Shown in pieces: positions 1-4,898 of a stretch of DNA of 7,429 bases; positions within the stretch are counted from its first letter, which is position 1, and the number at the start of each line of letters is the position of its first letter. The notes beneath the pieces were generated by a model that was not told the DNA's origin, ran no database searches, and worked only from the letters and a program-made list of their open reading frames with translations. Origin of the DNA: Acidobacteriaceae bacterium (GTDB lineage Bacteria > Acidobacteriota > Terriglobia > Terriglobales > Acidobacteriaceae). Location: contig PKXI01000290.1 of assembly GCA_003133425.1 (NCBI GenBank), positions 2,421 through 9,849 on the forward strand, in the 5' to 3' direction. Made by a program: the position numbers and the translations under genes.

Positions 1-89
1 CCACCAAATCCCTGTGCGCCAGCCGCCGTTCCCGCCATCAATAGTCCCGCTACCACCAAAACCAACCGTCCTGCCATTGTTGCCTTCAT
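1..89 (-). CDS. N-terminus of a secreted protein of unknown function (partial)
   Basis: Only the first 29 codons lie in the window; the gene runs off the left edge. The start is the ATG at 89-87, preceded by a strong Shine-Dalgarno GGAGG (102-98) with 8 bases of spacing. The peptide begins MKATMAGRLVLV and is a textbook Sec signal peptide: a short basic n-region, a hydrophobic core (about residues 9-18) and a likely signal-peptidase I site after AGA (about residue 25), followed by QGFGG. It lies 57 bases downstream of the putative anti-sigma gene on the same strand, so it is probably the third gene of the sigma-factor operon. Small periplasmic stress proteins are often found in this position, but the mature protein is not visible, so no function is assigned. 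It is a real gene start rather than noise because signal peptide, SD and operon context agree. Confidence 0.75.
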   Translation of the reverse strand, partial: MKATMAGRLVLVVAGLLMAGTAAGAQGFG

Positions 90-101
90 CTTTCTCTCCT
101 C

Positions 102-118
102 CCCCTACGTTCCAGGGG
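102..118 (-). promoter_or_regulatory. Small hairpin beside the ribosome-binding site of the secreted-protein gene
   Basis: Read on the minus strand, CCCCT (118-114) and AGGGG (106-102) form a perfect 5-bp stem around a 7-base loop. The 3' arm abuts and partly overlaps the GGAGG Shine-Dalgarno of the gene starting at 89. It could modulate translation of this gene relative to the upstream operon members. The stem is short and may be chance. Confidence 0.25.
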
Positions 119-146
119 TTTTCTCGCAGTCTTCTGCTCTTGCTCG

Positions 147-572
147 TTACTGGGGTTCGTCGTCGGCCATCAGCTGGGCCAGCGGTTCCATCGCGCTTGG
201 AACTGCGCGCGATACGTCGCTGTCCACCTTGGCCAGCAAATCCTCGTTCTCTTTCAGGGCGCGCTGCTCATCAGCCAGCTTCTGCTGGCGGGCTGCCTCT
301 GCAGCCGCGGCAATTCTCGCCACTTCCTGGCGGTGATGGTGGTCGTAGACACCGCCCGCCACGCTTCCGACCGCCAGAACGCATCCCAGCGCCCAACCCG
401 CGGCTACCCGCCAGCTCGTCTGCCGGACAACCTTCACCGACTGCCGAGGCCGGCTGTACACAGCCTCGCTCCAGCCGTGAACGCTCGAGCGGAAATTCTT
501 CAGCGCCTGTTCCAGCGCCTCGTCCTCAACTTGCTCGTGCTTCTCATCCGCCAATTTTGTCCAAAAACTCAT
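147..572 (-). CDS. Single-pass membrane protein, putative anti-sigma factor of the ECF sigma operon
   Basis: 141 residues with no family I can name with certainty. The layout is a charged cytosolic N-terminal part (residues 1-54, beginning MSFWTKLADEKHEQ), one membrane segment (about 55-76, AAGWALGCVLAVGSVAGGVY), a histidine cluster DHHHR just after it (77-81), an Ala/Glu/Gln-rich stretch likely to form a coiled coil (about 82-115) and a conserved-looking tail (VDSDVSRAVPSAMEPLAQLM). The ATG at 572-570 overlaps the sigma-factor stop in an ATGA arrangement, which implies translational coupling and a fixed stoichiometry with the sigma factor. From position, size and topology I infer an anti-sigma factor that tethers the sigma to the membrane. 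It lacks the HxxxCxxC zinc motif of ZAS-type anti-sigmas, so the assignment is by context only. It could instead be an accessory protein of unknown role. Confidence 0.7.
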   Translation of the reverse strand: MSFWTKLADEKHEQVEDEALEQALKNFRSSVHGWSEAVYSRPRQSVKVVRQTSWRVAAGWALGCVLAVGSVAGGVYDHHHRQEVARIAAAAEAARQQKLADEQRALKENEDLLAKVDSDVSRAVPSAMEPLAQLMADDEPQ

Positions 573-1168
573 GGTTTCCCTCTCAGTTCCGCTCGCACTT
601 TCACCAGCGCCCGCGAAAGGTGCGCCTTTACCGTGCCCTCGCTCAGCCCGGTGGCCAGCGCTATCTCGCTTAACTCCTGATCTTCAACGTACCGAAGCAG
701 AAAAACAGTCCGCTGCCGCGCGCTCAGTCCCTCCACGGCCTTCCAAACTTGCTGCACCTGCTCGCGCGCCATCATTTTCTGCTCTACCGAACGTTCCCCG
801 CTCGGCAGCCATTCGCTGGCTTCGTCCAGGTCCACTGAGTTAGTCCGCGTATGCCGCCAGAACTGCAACCGCCGGTTCCGCCAGTGGTCCTTCTCCAGGT
901 TGATCGCGATCCGCATCAACCAGGTCATAGCACTCGACTCACCCCGAAACCGGTCCCAGTTCCGATGCGCCTTGAGAAAACACTCCTGCGTCAGCGTCTC
1001 CGCCAGATCCATATCGCGCGTGGACGCCAGCAGGAACCGGAAGATTTGCAGCCGGTGGGCCTGAACTACACTTGAAAATTCCTGCGCAGCAGCCTCCATC
1101 TCTCGCTCGGCAAGCTCCCCTGCCGCGGCCCGTGTCATTGGTTCCAATGCTGTGCCGGCTGCCATCAC
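569..1168 (-). CDS. ECF-type (group IV) RNA polymerase sigma factor
   Basis: It directs RNA polymerase to a small set of promoters, usually of stress genes. Sigma region 2 spans about residues 31-100 (FSSVVQAHRLQIFRFLL, then TLTQECFLKAHRNWDRFRG and the promoter-melting segment ending DHWRNRR). Region 4 spans about 138-195, with a helix-turn-helix around 165-190 (ELSEIALATGLSEGTVKAHL). Regions 1 and 3 are absent, as expected for the ECF class. The start is uncertain: position 1168 is GTG, with ATGs at 1165, 1138 and 1099, and none has a good Shine-Dalgarno. Residues 1-23 have no counterpart in typical ECF factors, so the ATG at 1138 or 1099 may be the true start. The last base triplet overlaps the start of the downstream membrane protein, its likely anti-sigma partner. 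An ECF-type promoter match lies just upstream, pointing to autoregulation. Confidence 0.92.
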   Translation of the reverse strand: MMAAGTALEPMTRAAAGELAEREMEAAAQEFSSVVQAHRLQIFRFLLASTRDMDLAETLTQECFLKAHRNWDRFRGESSAMTWLMRIAINLEKDHWRNRRLQFWRHTRTNSVDLDEASEWLPSGERSVEQKMMAREQVQQVWKAVEGLSARQRTVFLLRYVEDQELSEIALATGLSEGTVKAHLSRALVKVRAELRGKP

Positions 1169-1173
1169 ACTGG

Positions 1174-1202
1174 TAGACGCTCGCTTGGAACGCGAGTTTA
1201 CA
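1174..1202 (-). promoter_or_regulatory. Candidate ECF-type promoter of the sigma-factor operon
   Basis: On the minus strand TGTAAAC (1202-1196) is followed after 16 bases by CGTCTA (1179-1174). The AAC ... CGTC pair with 16-17 bases between is the general pattern of ECF promoters such as those of the SigW, SigX and SigM type. Transcription from it would begin near 1167-1170, which would leave the GTG at 1168 or ATG at 1165 almost leaderless and would favour the ATG at 1138 or 1099. An alternative housekeeping-like pair is TTGCTC (1224-1219) with TAAACT (1200-1195), 18 bases apart, which matches consensus only modestly. Confidence 0.4.
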
Positions 1203-1364
1203 GCGTGGCCTCAATCTAGAGCAAATACCGCTGAATACGGGGTCAGTATACCCAGTTGAGGCAAGCAGAGGGGACTGCAAACTTCATCTCCGTGCGCACA
1301 TTCGGCGCTCTCGCCCGCCCCCGCTACCCGCCAATCTACCTGATTTCGAGTCGCAGGGTCCCAC

Positions 1365-1396
1365 CCCGGGCAGGAGTACCCGGGCAGGAATATAAT
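1365..1396 (+). promoter_or_regulatory. Direct repeat CCCGGGCAGGA x2 followed by a consensus -10 box
   Basis: CCCGGGCAGGA occurs at 1365-1375 and again at 1379-1389, a period of 14 bases, and a perfect TATAAT follows at 1391-1396. No TTGACA-like -35 lies 16-18 bases upstream; the repeats occupy that position. A promoter whose weak -35 is compensated by a protein bound to the repeats is a reasonable reading, with a start near 1403 driving the oxidoreductase. Chance occurrence cannot be excluded. Confidence 0.35.
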
Positions 1397-1570
1397 TTGA
1401 GGCGGCAAGAAAAGGGTGTTCTGGCAACGATCTGTTCGGGTGCCTCGACTTTGCCGGCTTACGGCGTCAACGCGGCGACCGGTCCGCGCACTGATTTACT
1501 GCGCGATCCCCGGTTTGACGATGATTTACAACTTTCTACCTGGCAGCACCATGGCATCGGAAGTCGAACG

Positions 1571-1611
1571 CCCTGTCTGCCGCTTGCTCATGAATTTGAA
1601 TGGAGACAGGG
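1571..1611 (+). promoter_or_regulatory. Hairpin that contains the ribosome-binding site of the oxidoreductase
   Basis: CCCTGTCT (1571-1578) and AGACAGGG (1604-1611) are perfect 8-bp inverted repeats around a 25-base loop. The right arm overlaps the Shine-Dalgarno GGAG (1602-1605) and ends one base before the ATG at 1612. In the mRNA this stem would hide the ribosome-binding site. It also helps decide the start: the ATG at 1600 has no Shine-Dalgarno, whereas the ATG at 1612 has GGAG with 6 bases of spacing. Confidence 0.4.
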
Positions 1612-2931
1612 ATGATTTCTCGGCGAACTTTTGTTAATGGCCTTGCAGCGGGTGTGGCCGGCTCGGCTCTCGCATCCACGGCAAAGAGCTATGCGCAGAT
1701 CCTCGGTGCCAACGACCGTGTGAACTTCGCAATCAACGGCCTGAACGGACGCGGATACGCTCATCTTTCCGCGTTGAAGAACAACAGCAAGACCGCCCAT
1801 GTGGCGTATTGCTGCGACGTCGACACCAAGATTCTTGCCAAATTCTCGGGCGCGGCGGAGAAGGCGCTCGGATACGCGCCCAAGCCCGAGCAGGATTTCC
1901 GGCGCATGCTCGAATCAAAGGATGTGGACGCCATCACCGTCGCCACTCCCGATCACTGGCACACCCCTTTGGCTGTGCTGGGTCTCAAGGCTGGAAAGCA
2001 TGTCTACGTCGAAAAGCCATCCAGCCAGAACGCGCGCGAAGGCGAGCTCCTGGTTGCCGCCCAGGAAAAATATAAAAAGTGCGTGCAGGTAGGCGACCAG
2101 CAGCGGTCGTCCGACTATTCCATCGAAATGATCAAGAAGATTCACGGCGGCTACATCGGCGAGGCCTACCTGGCCAAGGCCTGGTACGCCAACACGCGCC
2201 TCTCGATGGGTACCGGAAAGCCCGCCCCCGTGCCCGCGAATCTCAACTGGGATCTGTGGCAGGGCCCCGCGCCCCGCAGCGAGTACAAGGACAACATCCA
2301 TCCATATAACTGGCACTGGCTGCGCCGCTACGGCACGGGCGAGACTCTCAACAACGGGACTCACGAGGTAGATGTTTGCCGCTGGGCGTTACAGGCGGAC
2401 TTCCCGGAGACGGTAACCGCCACCGGCGGCCGCTACCAGTTCAAGGACGACTGGCAGTTTTACGACACGCTCATCACCAACTTTGGATATCCCGACAAGA
2501 CCATCACCTGGGAAGGCAGATGCTGCCAGGGCATGCAGCTCTACGACCGGGACCGCGGCTCGGCCATCATGGGCACCAAGGGAACCGTGGTTATCGATCG
2601 CGACGGATACGATGTGTACGACTGGAAGGGCAAACACATCGACAAGTTCCGGACCGGCAAAACTACCAGCTCCGCTGACACGCTGGGAATCGACACTATG
2701 ACTGACGCCCACTTCGCCAACTTCATCAGCGCGATCCAGACGGGCGCAAAGCTCAACTCGCCCGTCCAGGTGGCTAACGTTACCGTCACCATGCTGCTGC
2801 TCTCGAACATTGCCTATTTCATGGATCGCACCCTGCACCTCGACACCAAGAATGGGCACATCAAAAACGACCCTGAAGCCATGAAGCTCTGGGGACGCGA
2901 GTACGAAAAGGGCTGGGAAGTCACCGTCTAG
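1612..2931 (+). CDS. Tat-exported Gfo/Idh/MocA family oxidoreductase
   Basis: 439 residues from the ATG at 1612; an ATG at 1600 would add four residues before the signal but has no Shine-Dalgarno. The N-terminus MISRRTFVNG carries a twin-arginine motif (R4 R5) followed by a hydrophobic stretch and a likely cleavage after YAQ (about residue 29), so the folded protein is probably exported to the periplasm with cofactor bound. The Rossmann fold starts at 37-48 with the dinucleotide loop GLNGRG. Family motifs are TPDHWH (112-117), EKP (134-136, with the usual lysine) and GTHEVD (249-254, H251 and D254 in the substrate site). NLNWDLWQGPAP (210-221) is typical of the secreted branch common in Acidobacteriota, Planctomycetota and Bacteroidota. 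Members use NAD(P) to oxidise or reduce sugars and cyclitols; the substrate here cannot be read. A terminator follows, so it is probably monocistronic. Confidence 0.92.
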   Translation: MISRRTFVNGLAAGVAGSALASTAKSYAQILGANDRVNFAINGLNGRGYAHLSALKNNSKTAHVAYCCDVDTKILAKFSGAAEKALGYAPKPEQDFRRMLESKDVDAITVATPDHWHTPLAVLGLKAGKHVYVEKPSSQNAREGELLVAAQEKYKKCVQVGDQQRSSDYSIEMIKKIHGGYIGEAYLAKAWYANTRLSMGTGKPAPVPANLNWDLWQGPAPRSEYKDNIHPYNWHWLRRYGTGETLNNGTHEVDVCRWALQADFPETVTATGGRYQFKDDWQFYDTLITNFGYPDKTITWEGRCCQGMQLYDRDRGSAIMGTKGTVVIDRDGYDVYDWKGKHIDKFRTGKTTSSADTLGIDTMTDAHFANFISAIQTGAKLNSPVQVANVTVTMLLLSNIAYFMDRTLHLDTKNGHIKNDPEAMKLWGREYEKGWEVTV

Positions 2932-2957
2932 GCCGCTTGAAAACAGAGCCATCCGGG

Positions 2958-3002
2958 GCCACAGTGAGAAGCATCTTTCAAGATGCCCCTTGCTGTGGCT
3001 TT
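2958..3002 (+). terminator. Intrinsic terminator-like hairpin after the oxidoreductase
   Basis: GCCACAG (2958-2964) pairs with CTGTGGC (2993-2999). The helix continues through four more pairs, including two wobbles, a 2x2 internal loop, and then GCATCT (2971-2976) with AGATGC (2981-2986) around a 4-base loop. A short T run (3000-3002) follows and an AAAA tract (2940-2943) lies before it. The stem is strong and close to the stop at 2931; the short T tract makes it an imperfect intrinsic terminator. Confidence 0.6.
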
Positions 3003-3007
3003 CTGGC

Positions 3008-3048
3008 CTTATAACATTCGGCCGCTGAGAGTTATAAGCTAATATGAT
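3008..3048 (+). promoter_or_regulatory. Inverted repeat CTTATAAC/GTTATAAG with a -10-like box
   Basis: CTTATAAC (3008-3015) and GTTATAAG (3031-3038) are perfect 8-bp inverted repeats, 23 bases apart (about two helical turns). TATGAT (3043-3048, five of six bases of the -10 consensus) follows at once, without a good -35. The layout fits an operator for a dimeric regulator over the promoter of the aldo/keto reductase, but could also be a second RNA hairpin after the terminator. Confidence 0.35.
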
Positions 3049-3064
3049 AAGTGAGCGATGGTGG

Positions 3065-3113
3065 CTGTTCACTGTTCACTGTTCACTGTTCACTGTTCAC
3101 TATTCACTGTTCA
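3065..3113 (+). repeat. CTGTTCA heptanucleotide tandem array, seven copies
   Basis: Seven consecutive 7-base units fill this stretch. Six are exactly CTGTTCA; the sixth in order (3100-3106) is CTATTCA; a partial CTG follows at 3114-3116. The array ends six bases before the AAGGAG Shine-Dalgarno (3122-3127) of the aldo/keto reductase, so it lies in that gene's probable untranslated leader. Being non-coding, gain or loss of units would not shift a reading frame but would change leader length and promoter-to-SD distance. Confidence 0.95.
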
Positions 3114-3135
3114 CTGCTTTTAAGGAGACATCCTG

Positions 3136-4026
3136 ATGCCTGCAACAACTGGAGTTTTGACTGCCGCTCAAGCCGGAACCATCACGCTGGGCGGAGATTT
3201 GACTGTGAACCGCATGGGCTATGGGGCCATGCGTATTACCGGCAAAGGAATCTGGGGACCGCCGGCCGATCCCGCCGCCGCCATCGCTACCTTGCGCCGC
3301 GCCATCGAGTTAGGCGTGAACTTTATCGATACCGCCGACTCCTATGGCCCGAATGTCTCTGAAGAGCTGATCGCCGAAGCGCTCTTCCCCTATCCCAAGG
3401 ACCTGGTCATCACCACCAAGGTTGGCTGGACTCGCCACGGCGCCGGAGTCTGGCAGCACAACGCCAGCCCCGCGCACATTGTAGAAGCCATCGAAGGCAG
3501 CCTGAAGCGGCTGCGCCTCGACCGCATCGATATCTATCAGCTCCACGTCCCTGACCCCGCCTCGTCCTTCGACGCTTCGATGGAAACGCTGGCGAAGCTC
3601 AAAGAGCAAGGCAAGATTCGCCACGTCGCTCTCTCCAACGTAACGCTCGAGCATATTGAACGCGCACGCAAGATCGTTCCCATCGTATCGGTGCAGAACC
3701 GCTACAGCTTCTCTGACCGCGAGTGGGATTATGTGCTCGACCATTGCGAATCCAACGGCATCGCATTCATGCCCTGGGGTCCGATGGCACAGGGTCGTAA
3801 GGCGAATGAAGTGGTGGAAAAGATCGCAGCCGCGCGCAACACGACCACGGCGGTTGTCTCGCTGGCCTGGCTGCTGCGCCGTTCGCCGGTCACCCTGCTC
3901 ATTCCGGGCACCTGCTCGGTGAAGCACGTGGAAGAGAATGTAGGCGCCGCGGCATTCCGCCTCACCGACGCCGAGTTTGCGGAACTGGGCGCGGTGGTTC
4001 CGAAACCCTACTGGCTGCGCGGATAG
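3136..4026 (+). CDS. Aldo/keto reductase, YdbC (PdxI)-like
   Basis: 296 residues, a normal length for a bacterial aldo/keto reductase, which is a cytoplasmic (beta/alpha)8 barrel reducing aldehydes and ketones with NAD(P)H. The catalytic tetrad is present: D65 and Y70 (in NFIDTADSYG), K95 (in ITTKVG) and H137 (in YQLHVPD). The cofactor-phosphate region is near the C-terminus (LLIPGTCSVKHVEEN). The N-terminal pattern VNRMGYGAMRITG plus WGPP resembles E. coli YdbC, an NADPH-dependent pyridoxal reductase, so that subgroup is likely, although the substrate is not proven. The start ATG at 3136 has an excellent AAGGAG with 8 bases of spacing. The gene stands alone behind a terminator, an inverted repeat and the heptamer array, and converges with the secreted-protein gene on the other strand. 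There is no signal peptide, so it acts in another compartment than the Tat-exported oxidoreductase upstream. Confidence 0.93.
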   Translation: MPATTGVLTAAQAGTITLGGDLTVNRMGYGAMRITGKGIWGPPADPAAAIATLRRAIELGVNFIDTADSYGPNVSEELIAEALFPYPKDLVITTKVGWTRHGAGVWQHNASPAHIVEAIEGSLKRLRLDRIDIYQLHVPDPASSFDASMETLAKLKEQGKIRHVALSNVTLEHIERARKIVPIVSVQNRYSFSDREWDYVLDHCESNGIAFMPWGPMAQGRKANEVVEKIAAARNTTTAVVSLAWLLRRSPVTLLIPGTCSVKHVEENVGAAAFRLTDAEFAELGAVVPKPYWLRG

Positions 4027-4052
4027 ATCCGGCGAGGACGACTTTCCGGATC
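4026..4052. terminator. Hairpin at the stop codon of the aldo/keto reductase
   Basis: GATCCGG (4026-4032) and CCGGATC (4046-4052) form a perfect 7-bp stem with a 13-base loop, beginning at the last base of the stop codon. There is no T tract after it, so it may protect the mRNA end or end transcription only weakly. Confidence 0.4.
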
Positions 4053-4062
4053 AGTGCGGCCG

Positions 4063-4105
4063 GGTGCCTCATCCTTTCGCGCTTTCAAGCAAAGGGTGGG
4101 ATACC
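4063..4105. repeat. Long imperfect intergenic hairpin, possibly a dispersed REP-like element
   Basis: GGTGCCTCATCCTTT (4063-4077) and AAAGGGTGGGATACC (4091-4105) pair in 14 of 15 positions as RNA, counting three G-U wobbles, around a 13-base loop. It lies between two convergent genes, where it could serve as a terminator in both directions, although no T run follows on either side. Hairpins with GGGTGCC-CATCC and GGGTGGG-type arms recur between genes in Acidobacteriota as I remember them, so this may be one copy of a dispersed repeat family. Confidence 0.5.
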
Positions 4106-4146
4106 ACAAATCTCCATCGGCCGATTCACGTCAAGACCGAGAACAT

Positions 4147-4710
4147 TCACTTCTGAGGATTCGCCCCGCCCGATTGCATGGCTGCCGGTGACGCAGTTGC
4201 CGGCTGCGCATTGGGCGGATTTACAGGCAGATCCTTCCCATGTTCCGGGTCGTACTCGTGCTTGACCATCCACTCTTTGAACGCTGCCGCAGGCTCTTCG
4301 CCCAGCAGTCCGTTATGCCGGGTATAAGCGCTGTCCTTCATCAGCACCTTCAGTTCGCAACCATCCGCCGCGCCCGGTTTCCCAAACACTGGCAACAAAA
4401 TCTCAATATCCTTGCCCGGCTTCTTCCACCGCGCCATGTATGTCTCGAAACCCGGGGACACCCGCAGCCGGTCGGAGCAACGATAGCTGAAGTCGAAGCC
4501 CCGCGGCTCCCCATTCTCATACAGGTTTGCCCGGCCCTCTCCGTCCACCATATCCAGGGACCCGGAATAATAATGTGAATGTCCGTTGTAGCTGAAGATG
4601 TGCACCCGCAAAGGATAATCGGCTGCGGATGTCTTACCCGCCAAAGCGACATTAGAAAGCAACAGGCAACCAGCCAGCCCGCTCAGGGCGAAAAAGAACC
4701 CACGACGCAT
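4147..4710 (-). CDS. Secreted protein of unknown function
   Basis: 187 residues; I do not recognise a named domain. The N-terminus MRRGFFFALSGLAGCLLL is a signal peptide with probable type I cleavage after VALA (residue 24). A perfect lipobox LAGC (12-15) is also present, but the hydrophobic stretch continues past the cysteine, so lipoprotein processing is less likely. The mature part starts YPLRVHIFSYNGHSHYYSG, is rich in aromatic residues and histidine, and has only two cysteines (C78 and C118) that could form a disulfide. A third segment (YTRHNGLLGEEPAAAFKEW) precedes a proline/alanine-rich tail (about 162-187), which looks disordered. The start is firm: GGGAGGAG (4725-4718) with 7 bases of spacing. 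The layout suggests a small periplasmic beta-rich domain. It converges with the aldo/keto reductase and is divergent from the epimerase gene, so neighbours give no functional clue. Confidence 0.85.
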   Translation of the reverse strand: MRRGFFFALSGLAGCLLLSNVALAGKTSAADYPLRVHIFSYNGHSHYYSGSLDMVDGEGRANLYENGEPRGFDFSYRCSDRLRVSPGFETYMARWKKPGKDIEILLPVFGKPGAADGCELKVLMKDSAYTRHNGLLGEEPAAAFKEWMVKHEYDPEHGKDLPVNPPNAQPATASPAAMQSGGANPQK

Positions 4711-4821
4711 AAAAATACTCCTCCCAGATTCTGTTTTCTGAATTCGTAACTATCCTATTCGATCCCTGGTTTCATTTCAGCGAAAGATTCGATTTTCCAT
4801 CTCGAAGGCGGATCCAGTCTG

Positions 4822-4837
4822 GCGGAGCGCGCTCCGC
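4822..4837. promoter_or_regulatory. Perfect 16-bp palindrome upstream of the epimerase gene
   Basis: GCGGAGCGCGCTCCGC is a perfect palindrome in the gap between the divergent secreted-protein and epimerase genes. It lies 62 bases before the epimerase ATG and 15 bases before the LacI-like site. It may be a regulator binding site or a cruciform-prone sequence. It is GC-rich, which raises the odds of chance. Confidence 0.35.
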
Positions 4838-4852
4838 TGCTAAACTGTATCC

Positions 4853-4866
4853 GGTAAACGCTTACC
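4853..4866. promoter_or_regulatory. LacI-family-like operator in the epimerase leader
   Basis: GGTAAACGCTTACC is a near-perfect palindrome (one mismatched pair) centred on CG. That is the form of operators bound by LacI/CcpA-family sugar regulators, whose sites commonly read GTAAACG-TTTAC. It sits 32 bases before the ATG of the araD-type gene, where binding would block a promoter. A weak -10-like TAAACT lies at 4841-4846 without a clear -35. No regulator gene is in the window. Confidence 0.5.
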
Positions 4867-4898
4867 AGTTCCGATTGCACTGACAGGGAAAAAACGCC

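Larger units (their letters stand above)
1169..1611. other. Divergent intergenic region between the sigma operon and the Tat-exported oxidoreductase
   Basis: 443 bases with no convincing gene; short open frames here lack ribosome-binding sites and family features. It holds the candidate ECF promoter near its left end, a tandem CCCGGGCAGGA repeat with a TATAAT box (1365-1396), and a hairpin at its right end that includes the Shine-Dalgarno of the oxidoreductase. A further TTGACG (1515-1520) has no good -10 partner. If the TATAAT is used, the oxidoreductase mRNA has a leader of about 200 bases. Confidence 0.6.

Noticed and set aside
14..673. Long plus-strand open frame with proline/arginine-rich translation
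   Set aside because: It lies opposite the sigma, anti-sigma and signal-peptide genes; its composition is typical of an antisense frame in GC-rich DNA and it has no ribosome-binding site.
1256..1637. Short plus-strand frames in the divergent intergenic region
   Set aside because: No Shine-Dalgarno, no recognisable motif, and their ends run into the oxidoreductase start in other frames.
1612..2931. GH109-type glycosidase
   Set aside because: The Tat signal and Rossmann fold fit, but the typical family EKP motif is intact here, whereas the GH109 sequence I recall departs from it; a general Gfo/Idh/MocA oxidoreductase is the safer call.
2389..3072. Minus-strand open frame of 227 codons
   Set aside because: Antisense to the oxidoreductase, with no family features; it also reads through the terminator hairpin.
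3065..3113. Heptamer array as a CRISPR or an iteron origin
   Set aside because: Units are only 7 bases and contiguous without spacers, and no cas, rep or parA gene or AT-rich origin region is near.
3051..3362. Open frame that translates the heptamer array into a repeated SLFTVHC-like peptide
   Set aside because: It overlaps the well-supported aldo/keto reductase in another frame. The repeated peptide is an artefact of a 7-base unit read in triplets, and no ribosome-binding site precedes it.
1612..4026. Oxidoreductase and aldo/keto reductase as one operon
   Set aside because: A strong terminator-like hairpin and a separate promoter-like region lie in the 204-base gap, and the two proteins are predicted to be in different compartments.
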